DNA from: Streptomyces griseoaurantiacus
GTDB taxonomy: Bacteria; Actinomycetota; Actinomycetes; Streptomycetales; Streptomycetaceae
Reading direction: 5' to 3'
DNA: 33,811 nucleotides
Assembly (NCBI GenBank): GCA_014656015.1
Contig: BNBP01000077.1
Location: 1-33,811, forward strand
Part shown: positions 6,415 to 12,689 of the stretch, in pieces
How the letters are laid out: the number at the start of each line of letters is the position of its first letter
Numbering within the stretch: position 1 is the first letter of the stretch
The notes under the pieces: generated by a model
What the model saw: the letters and a program-made list of their open reading frames with translations, nothing else
Told to the model about the DNA's origin: nothing
The model's database searches: none
Translations under genes and position numbers: made by a program

Positions 6415-8753
6415 TGGCCACCGGACCGCGCACGGCCGCGGCCGCGCAGGACGCCGCGGAGGTCGTGACCGATCTTCTCGTGGGCGGGATGACCTGCGGG
6501 GCGTGCGTGCGGCGCGTGGAGACGAAGCTCGGCCGGCTGGCCGGCGTCACCGCCACGGTGAACCTGGCCACCGGCCGGGCCCGGGTGCGGCACCCGTCCG
6601 CCCTCCGCCCCGAGGACCTGATCGCCACCGTCGAACGCGCCGGATACACGGCCGCGCTCCCCGCGCCGCCCGCCGCGCCGGGGCGCGAGAACGCCGAGGA
6701 CACAGCGGACGCCGCGGACGCCGAGGACACAGCGGCGCGGGCATCACGGCGCGCACGCGACCGGCTGTCGGTCACGGTGCTGCTCGCCGTGCCGGTGCTG
6801 GTCCTGTCGATGGTCCCCGCGCTGCAGTTCCGCAACTGGCAGTGGCTCTGCTTCGTGCTCGCCGCGCCTGTCGTCGCCTGGAGCGCCCGCCCCTTCCACG
6901 TCCGGGCCGCCCGGGGGCTGCGGCACGCGACGGCGACCATGGACACCCTCGTCTCGCTGGGCGTCCTCGCCTCCTTCGCCTGGTCCTGCTACGCCCTCTT
7001 CCTGGGCGGCGCGGGCGAGCCCGGCATGCGGATGCCGTTCAGCCTCCTCCCGTCCGCGAGCGGGGGCGAGGCACCGGTGTACCTCGAAGTGGCCGTGGGC
7101 GTGCCGCTGTTCGTCCTCGTCGGCCGGTATCTGGAGGCGCGGGCACGGCGGGGGACCGGCGCGGCCCTGCGCGCGCTGGCCACACTCGCCGTCAAGGAGG
7201 TGTCCGTGCGCGAGGGCACGCGGGAACGCCGTGTCCCCGTCGCGGAGTTGCGTCTCGGGCAGGTCTTCGTGGTGCGGCCCGGGGAACGGCCGGCGACCGA
7301 CGGCGTCGTCGAGGAGGGCAGCTCCGCGCTCGACCTCTCCCTGGTCACCGGGGAGAGCGAACCGGTGGAGGTGGGCCCCGGCGCCCCGGTGACAGGCGGC
7401 GCCGTGAACGTCGGGGGACTGCTGCTGGTGCGGGCCACGGCGGTCGGCGCCGACACCCGGCTCGCCCGGATCACCGCGCTCGTGACCGAGGCGCAGGCGG
7501 GCAAGGCGCGGGCGCAGCGGCTCGCGGACCGGGTCGCCGGGATCTTCGTCCCGGTCGTGCTGGTGCTCGCCGTGACGGTGCTCGGCTTCTGGCTCGGCGC
7601 CGGGGCCGAGCCGCAGGCCGCTCTCACCGCCTGCGTGGCCGTCCTGGTCGTGGCCTGCCCGTGCGCGCTGGGCCTGGCGACCCCCACCGCGCTGATGGCC
7701 GCGACCGGCCGGGGCGCCCAGCTCGGCGTCCTGGTCAGAGGGCCGAGGGCGCTGGAGGGTCTGCGGCACCTGGACGCCGTGGTGCTCGACAAGACCGGCA
7801 CGCTCACCTCCGGGCACATGAGCGTCGCCGGGGTCACCGCGGTGCCCGGCGGGGTGGGCGAGGGGACGGCGGTGCGGCTGGCGGCGGCGGTCGAACAGGG
7901 CTCGGAGCATCCGCTGGGCCGGGCCGTCGTGGCGTACGCGCGCCGCACCGCGCCCGCGCGCGAACTCCCGGCGGTGGCGGGCTTCGAGGCCCTGCCGGGG
8001 CGGGGGGTGCGCGGGCGGGTGGAGGGCCGGACGGTCGAGGTCCTCGCCCCGGACGACACGCTGCCCGAGGTCCTCGCCGAGGCGCTGACCGCCGGGGCGG
8101 GCGGTGCCCGTACCCCGGTCGTGGTCCGCGTCGACGGCCGGGCCGAGGCCCTGCTCCTGATCGGCGACACCCTGCGGCCCGGCAGCTACCGGGCCGTGGA
8201 ACGGCTGCGGCAGCTCGGGGTGCGGTCCGTCCTGGCCACCGGCGACCGCGAGGAACCGGCCCGCGCCGTCGCCGGGGAACTCCGCATCGAGGAGGTCCAC
8301 GCCCGCTGCTCGCCCGAGGACAAGGCCGCGCTCGTGGAGGAGTTGCGGGCGCGGGGCCACCGGGTCGCGGTCGTCGGCGACGGCGTCAACGACGCGGCCG
8401 CCCTGGCCGGCGCCGACCTCGGCATCGCCATGGGCACCGGCACGGACGTGGCGATCGGCGCCGCCGACGTGACGCTCGTCCGAGGGGACATCGAGGCCCT
8501 CGCGGACGCCGTGCGGCTGGCCCGCGCCACCCTGGGCACCGTCCGCGCCAATCTCCTCTGGGCGTTCGGCTACAACCTGGTGACCGTGCCGCCGGCCATG
8601 GCCGGCCTGCTCAACCCGATGTTCGCCGCGGCGGCCATGTCCCTCAGCTCGCTCCTGGTGGTCGGCAACAGCCTGCGGCTGCGTGCCTGGCAGCCGTCAC
8701 CGGCCGCCCGGCGGCGGACGGTGCCCGCCCCGCGTGCCCGGGCGGCACGGTGA
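6414..8753 (+). CDS. copA: Copper-type P1B ATPase (heavy-metal-translocating, CopA-like)
   Basis: A 779-aa P1B-type ATPase that exports a soft metal, most likely Cu(I). An N-terminal heavy-metal-associated domain has GMTCGACV with Cys28 and Cys31. A linker with an internal duplication and then the membrane helices follow. TGES is at 312-315 (actuator), CPC at 415-417 (membrane metal site of Cu(I) pumps), the phosphorylated Asp is D459 in DKTGT, SEHPLG holds the HP motif, and GDGVNDAA starts at 655. Length and motif order are complete. Its start overlaps the 86-aa gene and its stop overlaps the next gene (GTGA at 8750-8753), so three genes form one coupled unit. Silver or another monovalent soft metal is the main alternative substrate. 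Confidence 0.94.
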   Translation: MATGPRTAAAAQDAAEVVTDLLVGGMTCGACVRRVETKLGRLAGVTATVNLATGRARVRHPSALRPEDLIATVERAGYTAALPAPPAAPGRENAEDTADAADAEDTAARASRRARDRLSVTVLLAVPVLVLSMVPALQFRNWQWLCFVLAAPVVAWSARPFHVRAARGLRHATATMDTLVSLGVLASFAWSCYALFLGGAGEPGMRMPFSLLPSASGGEAPVYLEVAVGVPLFVLVGRYLEARARRGTGAALRALATLAVKEVSVREGTRERRVPVAELRLGQVFVVRPGERPATDGVVEEGSSALDLSLVTGESEPVEVGPGAPVTGGAVNVGGLLLVRATAVGADTRLARITALVTEAQAGKARAQRLADRVAGIFVPVVLVLAVTVLGFWLGAGAEPQAALTACVAVLVVACPCALGLATPTALMAATGRGAQLGVLVRGPRALEGLRHLDAVVLDKTGTLTSGHMSVAGVTAVPGGVGEGTAVRLAAAVEQGSEHPLGRAVVAYARRTAPARELPAVAGFEALPGRGVRGRVEGRTVEVLAPDDTLPEVLAEALTAGAGGARTPVVVRVDGRAEALLLIGDTLRPGSYRAVERLRQLGVRSVLATGDREEPARAVAGELRIEEVHARCSPEDKAALVEELRARGHRVAVVGDGVNDAAALAGADLGIAMGTGTDVAIGAADVTLVRGDIEALADAVRLARATLGTVRANLLWAFGYNLVTVPPAMAGLLNPMFAAAAMSLSSLLVVGNSLRLRAWQPSPAARRRTVPAPRARAAR
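6691..6735 (+). repeat. 18-bp direct repeat in the P-type ATPase linker
   Basis: ACGCCGAGGACACAGCGG occurs perfectly at 6691-6708 and 6718-6735. It encodes the Ala/Glu/Asp/Thr-rich linker between the metal-binding domain and the first membrane helices. It looks like an in-frame duplication that lengthened a flexible linker. Confidence 0.85.
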
Positions 8754-9340
8754 CCTCCGGGGCGGCGCCCGCCGCCGCGCCTCCGGTTCCCGACTCCCGC
8801 ACGGGGAAGGGGGCGCAGACGCCCCCGCACCCCTGGCGGCCCACCCGACGCGGCCTGGAGGACGCCGCCCTGGCCGCCCTCGCCCCGGTGTGCGCCGCGG
8901 TGCTCGCGCTCGGCGGGCTCGCCGTGTGGACCGCCTCGGGCGGGGCCGGCAGCCCCGCCAGGGTGGCGGTCGCCGACGCGCGGCTGTATCTGCCCGCCCC
9001 GGGCGCCGCCGAGACCGCCGCGTTCTTCCGGGTCACCAACACGGGCGGCGCGCCGGACACGCTGGTCGAGGTGACCTCGTCCGCCGTCGGCCCGGGCATC
9101 GCCCTGAGCCGCCACCGTATGACCGAGGGCAACGCGGCCTACCGGGAGCCCGCCGAGTCTTTGCCGGTGCCCGCGGGCGGCACGCTCGACATGTCGCCCC
9201 TCAGCAGCGACGTGACCGTCCCCGTCCCCGACGCGGCACGCTGGCGCACCGGCGATCTGGTGCCCTTCGTGCTGCGGTTCGCGGACGGGGAACCGGTCGG
9301 GACGCTCGCCGTGGTGGTGCGCCCCGGCGCGCGCGAGTGA
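8750..9340 (+). CDS. PCu(A)C-like copper chaperone domain protein, membrane-anchored, with reduced ligand set
   Basis: A 196-aa protein with a Pro-rich N-terminus, a signal-anchor helix (about residues 48-65) and an extracytoplasmic PCu(A)C/DUF461-like beta domain: VADARLYLPAPGAAETAAFFRVTN opens the fold and VPAGGTLDMSP is a family signature. Classic PCu(A)C proteins bind Cu(I) through an H-x-M pair, a further Met and a second H-x-M. Here HRM is present, but the second H-x-M position reads SSDVTV and the intermediate Met is missing. Copper delivery is therefore plausible from context but the site is incomplete. The GTG at 8750 overlaps the ATPase stop, so the two are co-translated. Confidence 0.8.
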   Translation: MTSGAAPAAAPPVPDSRTGKGAQTPPHPWRPTRRGLEDAALAALAPVCAAVLALGGLAVWTASGGAGSPARVAVADARLYLPAPGAAETAAFFRVTNTGGAPDTLVEVTSSAVGPGIALSRHRMTEGNAAYREPAESLPVPAGGTLDMSPLSSDVTVPVPDAARWRTGDLVPFVLRFADGEPVGTLAVVVRPGARE

Positions 9341-9368
9341 CCGCCGTGCCCGGGCGCCGTGGAGGCGG

Positions 9369-9638
9369 TCAGGAGGCCAGGACGACACCGAAGTGCCGCT
9401 CCAGGCTGCCGCGGATCGCCTCGCTGGACAGCGCGCACCGCACCTGGCCGCGCTCCGCCTCCGAGGGGGCGGGCGCGTCGGCGAACTCGGCGGTGCCGGA
9501 GCGGAGTTCGTCCGCGAGAGCGGCGACGAGCCGGTAGGCGTGCGGCAGGGACGCGCGGACGGCGGCGACGACGTCCTCGTCGCGGGCCGTCCGGGCCCCG
9601 GCGTCGGCGAGTGGGTGCGGGGTGACGTCGGAGGACAT
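9369..9638 (-). CDS. Small protein of unknown function (89 aa)
   Basis: An 89-aa mainly helical, soluble protein with no motif I recognise. It follows the CooC-like ATPase gene on the same strand, 144 nt downstream, with a strong hairpin between them. The ATG at 9638 is the only start codon in the frame nearby, but the bases before it read ACACACCTCCCC, with no purine-rich ribosome site. It may be translated weakly or from a leaderless transcript. It ends 28 nt from the convergent PCu(A)C-like gene. Gene call from codon bias and protein-like composition. Confidence 0.6.
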   Translation of the reverse strand: MSSDVTPHPLADAGARTARDEDVVAAVRASLPHAYRLVAALADELRSGTAEFADAPAPSEAERGQVRCALSSEAIRGSLERHFGVVLAS

Positions 9639-9700
9639 GGGGAGGTGTGTCCCGTCTGGTGAGGGAGGAGCGGGAATGCCCGGTGGGGGAGCGGGGACGC

Positions 9701-9730
9701 CCCGGCGGGCGAGGTGATTTGCCCGCCGGG
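9701..9730 (-). terminator. Perfect 10-bp hairpin between the ATPase and 89-aa genes
   Basis: CCCGGCGGGC (9701-9710) and GCCCGCCGGG (9721-9730) are exact inverted repeats around a 10-nt loop. It lies 52 nt past the stop of the minus-strand ATPase gene and 62 nt before the 89-aa start, so it may terminate or reduce read-through. No U-tract is present, as is common in Streptomyces. Confidence 0.55.
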
Positions 9731-9782
9731 CCGGTGAGGGCGGTCCGGCCGGCGGGGCCCGGCCCGGCAGGTGACGGCCCGC

Positions 9783-10745
9783 TCAGCCGGTGAGGGCCCG
9801 CAGCGCGGCCGGGCCGTGCCGGAAGCCGGGGTCGACCTGGGCCGCCAGGTCCGACCCGGTGGCCCGGTCGCCCCAGGCGGCGGCGTTGCGCAGATGGAAC
9901 TCCACGGCCTGCCGCTGGAACGTCTCCCAGTCCTTCGGGCGGGCGTCCACCGCCCGGCGCAGCTCGCCGAGCGCCCGCAGCAGCGCCGGCTCGGGCCCCT
10001 CGTGCGTACGGCCCTGTTCCCGGGCGCGGACATGGGCCGACTGCGGGCAGTGCGCCAGCAGGTCGTCACCGACGTGCTCCTTGAGGAAGAGCAGGTCGTC
10101 CTCGCCGTTCACCTTGTTGCCGACCACCCCGACGGCGACGCCGAACTCGGCGGCGTACTCGCGGTACTGACGCAGCACCGAGACGCTCTTGCGGGTCGGC
10201 TCGACGACCAGGAACGTCATGTCGAACCGGGTGAACAACCCGGAGGCGAAGGCGTCGGCGCCCGCGGTCATGTCGACCACGACGTACTCGCCCGGGCCGT
10301 CGACGAGGTGGTTGAGGTACAGCTCCACCGCGCCCAGCTTGGAGTGGTAGCACGCCACTCCGAGGTCCTCCTCGTCGAAGGCGCCGGTGACCATCAGCGG
10401 CACCCCGGCCACCTCGCGGACGTGCCGTGCGTGGATCTCGTCCTCGCCCAGCAGGCGCAGCAGACGGGAGCCGCGGCCCGGGGGAGTGGTCTTGAGCATG
10501 GCCTCGCGGGAGGCGATCCGCGGGTTGCTCCCGCGCAGGAAGTCCTTGATCTCACCGGTGCGGGCACTGAGCGGAGGGGCGCCGAAGGACGCCTCCTCGG
10601 GCAGGCCGAGGGCGTGCGCCAGGTGCTGGTTGATGTCGCCGTCGAGGGCGAGGACCGGCGCGCCGGAGCGGGCCAGGGAACCGGCGAAGAGGGCGGACAG
10701 CGTGGTCTTGCCGCTGCCGCCCTTGCCGACGAACGCGACACGCAC
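9783..10745 (-). CDS. CooC/MinD-like P-loop ATPase
   Basis: A 320-aa SIMIBI-class ATPase. The N-terminus MRVAFVGKGGSGKTT holds a deviant Walker A, GKGGSGKTT at residues 7-15. LALDGDINQHL follows, and VVVDMTAGADAF is the switch II/Walker B region. The family includes CooC (nickel insertion into CO dehydrogenase), ArsA and MinD. No CO dehydrogenase or partition genes are in view, so the client is unknown; metal-cofactor maturation is one option. The start is GTG at 10745 with AAGGGGG about 7 nt upstream. A site closely resembling the Streptomyces Zur box lies 68-82 nt upstream, suggesting repression by zinc. The first codon is GTG read as Met. Confidence 0.85.
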   Translation of the reverse strand: MRVAFVGKGGSGKTTLSALFAGSLARSGAPVLALDGDINQHLAHALGLPEEASFGAPPLSARTGEIKDFLRGSNPRIASREAMLKTTPPGRGSRLLRLLGEDEIHARHVREVAGVPLMVTGAFDEEDLGVACYHSKLGAVELYLNHLVDGPGEYVVVDMTAGADAFASGLFTRFDMTFLVVEPTRKSVSVLRQYREYAAEFGVAVGVVGNKVNGEDDLLFLKEHVGDDLLAHCPQSAHVRAREQGRTHEGPEPALLRALGELRRAVDARPKDWETFQRQAVEFHLRNAAAWGDRATGSDLAAQVDPGFRHGPAALRALTG

Positions 10746-10812
10746 TACGAGCCCCCTTCGCCGGCGCCGGTGAGGGCGCCGGGGAAGACGCCGACAGGGA
10801 CGCCAATGGAAT

Positions 10813-10827
10813 TGAAAACGGCTTTCA
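10813..10827 (-). promoter_or_regulatory. Zur-box-like palindrome upstream of the CooC-like ATPase
   Basis: TGAAAACGGCTTTCA is a near-perfect 7-1-7 inverted repeat. On the minus strand the extended site reads TCATGAAAGCCGTTTTCA. From memory, the Streptomyces Zur consensus is close to TCATGAAAATCATTTTCA, giving 15 of 18 matches. It sits about 70 nt upstream of the ATPase start, where a promoter would lie. It is the only AT-rich patch in the surrounding sequence. Confidence 0.6.
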
Positions 10828-10914
10828 TGATCTCATCGTGGAGAGGCCGCTCTCCGGCTGTCAAGCCGGCGTCCCCCGACTGGCGGACCCGGCCCCCTCG
10901 CCAACCGGCCCGGA

Positions 10915-10949
10915 CGGCGGGCCCGTTACGAGGGCGGCTCGGCCCGCCG
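10915..10949 (-). terminator. Hairpin after the MBL-fold hydrolase gene
   Basis: CGGCGGGCC (10915-10923) and GGCCCGCCG (10941-10949) are exact 9-bp inverted repeats with a 17-nt loop. On the minus strand the hairpin begins 2 nt after the hydrolase stop codon, a typical position for a terminator. Confidence 0.5.
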
Positions 10950-10951
10950 GG

Positions 10952-11725
10952 TCAGCGCGCGCGACGGTCCGCCCGCTCACGGGCCACGGCCGCCGCGTCC
11001 CCCGCGCTGCCGTGGTGCACCGGGCCGTGCCCCGGGACGAGGACGTCCGCATCGACCGCTTCCAGGGCCGCCAGGGAATCCCGCGCGCGGGCCCGGTCGG
11101 CGTGGAACATGCCCGGCAGCAACTGCGGCCCCCGCGTGCGCGAGGTGGGGTGCCCGGTGACGAGGGCGTCCCCGCTGACGAGGACACCGCTGCGCGGCAG
11201 CAGATAGGCGCAGTGCCCGCGGGTGTGCCCGGGGGAGTGCACCGGAACCGGGGCGCCGGGCAGGTCCAGCGGGCCGTCCGCCGGGAACGCGCGGGGATCC
11301 GCCACCGGGAGGTGCGCGGTCCCGCCCGCCCGCAGCGCGCGCAGGGCCCACGGCGCCACGCCCGGCCGCCACGCCCGGGCGAGCACCTGGCCGACGCTCA
11401 CCTGGTGCAGGAAGTCGCGCCGGGCGTGCGGCACTTCGTCCTCGTGCATCAGCACCGGCGTCCCGTGCGCGGCGCGCAGCCGCTCGGCGGAGCCGAGATG
11501 GTCGTTGTGCGCGTGGGTGACGAGAACGGCGGCCAGCGCCCCCGGAGCCACCCCGACGGCGGCGAGCGAGGCGAGCAGCCGCTCCCGGTCGCCGGGATAC
11601 CCGGTGTCGATCAGGACGGCGCTGTCGCCCTCCTTGACGATCACCCAGTTGGTGTCGCCGCCCCTCACCGCGTGCACGTGCTCGTCGATCCGGACGACGT
11701 CCCCGGTCCGCAACGCGGATGTCAT
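10952..11725 (-). CDS. MBL-fold metallo-hydrolase
   Basis: A 257-aa metallo-beta-lactamase-fold enzyme. The dinuclear metal motif is T-H71-A-H73-N-D75-H76. Further ligands are expected in PGHTRGH (about residue 165), SGDALVTG and VPGHGPVHHG near the C-terminus. VLIDTGYPG at 37-45 is the usual strand before the motif. The fold covers lactonases, glyoxalase II-like thioesterases and related hydrolases; the substrate cannot be told. The frame is open upstream, but the ATG at 11725 is preceded by AGAGGAG at good spacing and the domain starts just after it. It is divergent from the PPOX-type gene. Confidence 0.88.
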   Translation of the reverse strand: MTSALRTGDVVRIDEHVHAVRGGDTNWVIVKEGDSAVLIDTGYPGDRERLLASLAAVGVAPGALAAVLVTHAHNDHLGSAERLRAAHGTPVLMHEDEVPHARRDFLHQVSVGQVLARAWRPGVAPWALRALRAGGTAHLPVADPRAFPADGPLDLPGAPVPVHSPGHTRGHCAYLLPRSGVLVSGDALVTGHPTSRTRGPQLLPGMFHADRARARDSLAALEAVDADVLVPGHGPVHHGSAGDAAAVARERADRRAR

Positions 11726-11826
11726 GCCCGCTCCTCTCCCCGCCGGCGCACCGCTCGGTGTCCGCGGCGTCAGCGGGACCGTACTACCGAGGCACCCGCA
11801 CCGGATCACGGGGCGGCGGACCGCCA

Positions 11827-11837
11827 CGTGTGACACG
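11827..11837. promoter_or_regulatory. Operator-like palindrome between divergent genes
   Basis: CGTGTGACACG is a perfect palindrome around a central G, flanked at a half-step offset by CCAC and GTGG. It lies in the 248-nt region between the MBL-fold gene and the PPOX-type gene and could serve either. No regulator gene is adjacent, so the assignment is weak. Confidence 0.25.
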
Positions 11838-11973
11838 GTGGCACCGGACGAGTGATCGACCGGGCACCGGGGGAACGGGTCCACCCACCACGCACGCATG
11901 CGGCCCCCGTCCGACGGACACTCGACCCGCACGAGCGACACCCGACCCGATCGTGGAAACAGGAGGCACCCCC

Positions 11974-12396
11974 ATGTCGAAGCCGCCGCTTCCGGACTCC
12001 GCCGTGGCCATGCTGCGCAAGGCGAACCCGGCCGTCATCACCACCCTGCGCTCCGACGGCCAGCCGGTGTCCACCGCGACCTGGTACCTGTGGGACGAGG
12101 GCCGGATCCTGGTCAACATGGACGAGGGCCGCAAGCGCCTCACGCACCTGCGCAACGACCCCCGGGTCACGCTCACGGTGCTCGACGAGTCCGACTGGTA
12201 CAGCCACGTCACCCTCATCGGCCGGGTCGCCGAGATGAAGGACGACGAGGGCCTGACCGACATCGACCGGCTCTCCCGGCACTACCTGGGTCAGCCCTAC
12301 GCCGAGCGCGGGCGCGCCCGCGTCAGCGCGTACCTCGAGATCGACCGCTGGCACGGCTGGGGCGGCTTCCGCGACAGCGACCAGGCGGCCACCTGA
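11974..12396 (+). CDS. PPOX-class F420-dependent oxidoreductase
   Basis: A 140-aa split-barrel flavin/deazaflavin-binding protein of the pyridoxamine-phosphate-oxidase superfamily. Family features are ANPAVITTLRSDGQPVSTATWYLWD near the N-terminus, MDEGRKRLTHLRNDPRVTLTVLD in the middle (the usual cofactor-phosphate region) and a C-terminal DRWHGWGGF. Small actinobacterial members mostly use F420 rather than FMN, and the natural substrate is usually unknown. AGGAGG at 11961-11966 fixes the ATG at 11974. It is upstream of the fxs locus on the same strand, but a 115-nt gap separates them and no functional link is apparent. Confidence 0.87.
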   Translation: MSKPPLPDSAVAMLRKANPAVITTLRSDGQPVSTATWYLWDEGRILVNMDEGRKRLTHLRNDPRVTLTVLDESDWYSHVTLIGRVAEMKDDEGLTDIDRLSRHYLGQPYAERGRARVSAYLEIDRWHGWGGFRDSDQAAT

Positions 12397-12511
12397 GCCC
12401 CTCGCGCCCCTGAGGGGACACCGGGGGTTGGCCGGGGAGTGCCTTGCCGGGCCCCGGACGGAACGTCACGATGGCTGTGCCACCCGGTGCCCCATGCCCG
12501 AGGAGACGCCT

Positions 12512-12682
12512 GTGGACAGCTACGAACGGCAGCCCGCGGCCACGAGCACGGTCGAGGACTACCAGGACACACCACTGGACGAGGTGCCCGAGGCCGCCCT
12601 CAGGACGGCACTGGCCAGGTCGCTCCCCGGCGAGGAGGAGCCCGTGGCCGGGTTCCAGTCGGTCCAGTCCTCCCTGCTCTGA
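12512..12682 (+). CDS. fxsA: FxsA: FxSxx-COOH-type cyclophane RiPP precursor peptide
   Basis: A 56-aa precursor. The GTG at 12512 has a textbook AGGAG at 12501-12505 with 6-nt spacing; an in-frame ATG at 12494 is less well placed. The leader carries the family-like block TPLDEVPEAALRTALARSLPG. The C-terminal core reads VAGFQSVQSSLL. In the family the peptide normally ends F-x-S-x-x-COOH; here FQS is followed by VQSSLL, four residues too many. The Phe is the only aromatic in the core and is the expected partner in a three-residue cyclophane (F to S) made by the radical SAM enzyme encoded 7 nt downstream. Product activity is unknown. Confidence 0.85.
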   Translation: MDSYERQPAATSTVEDYQDTPLDEVPEAALRTALARSLPGEEEPVAGFQSVQSSLL

Positions 12683-12689
12683 CCGGACC

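Noticed and set aside
12494..12511. Upstream ATG (12494) as the fxsA start
   Set aside because: The GTG at 12512 has AGGAG at ideal spacing, and the ATG has no ribosome site; the ATG would add only six residues before the same leader.
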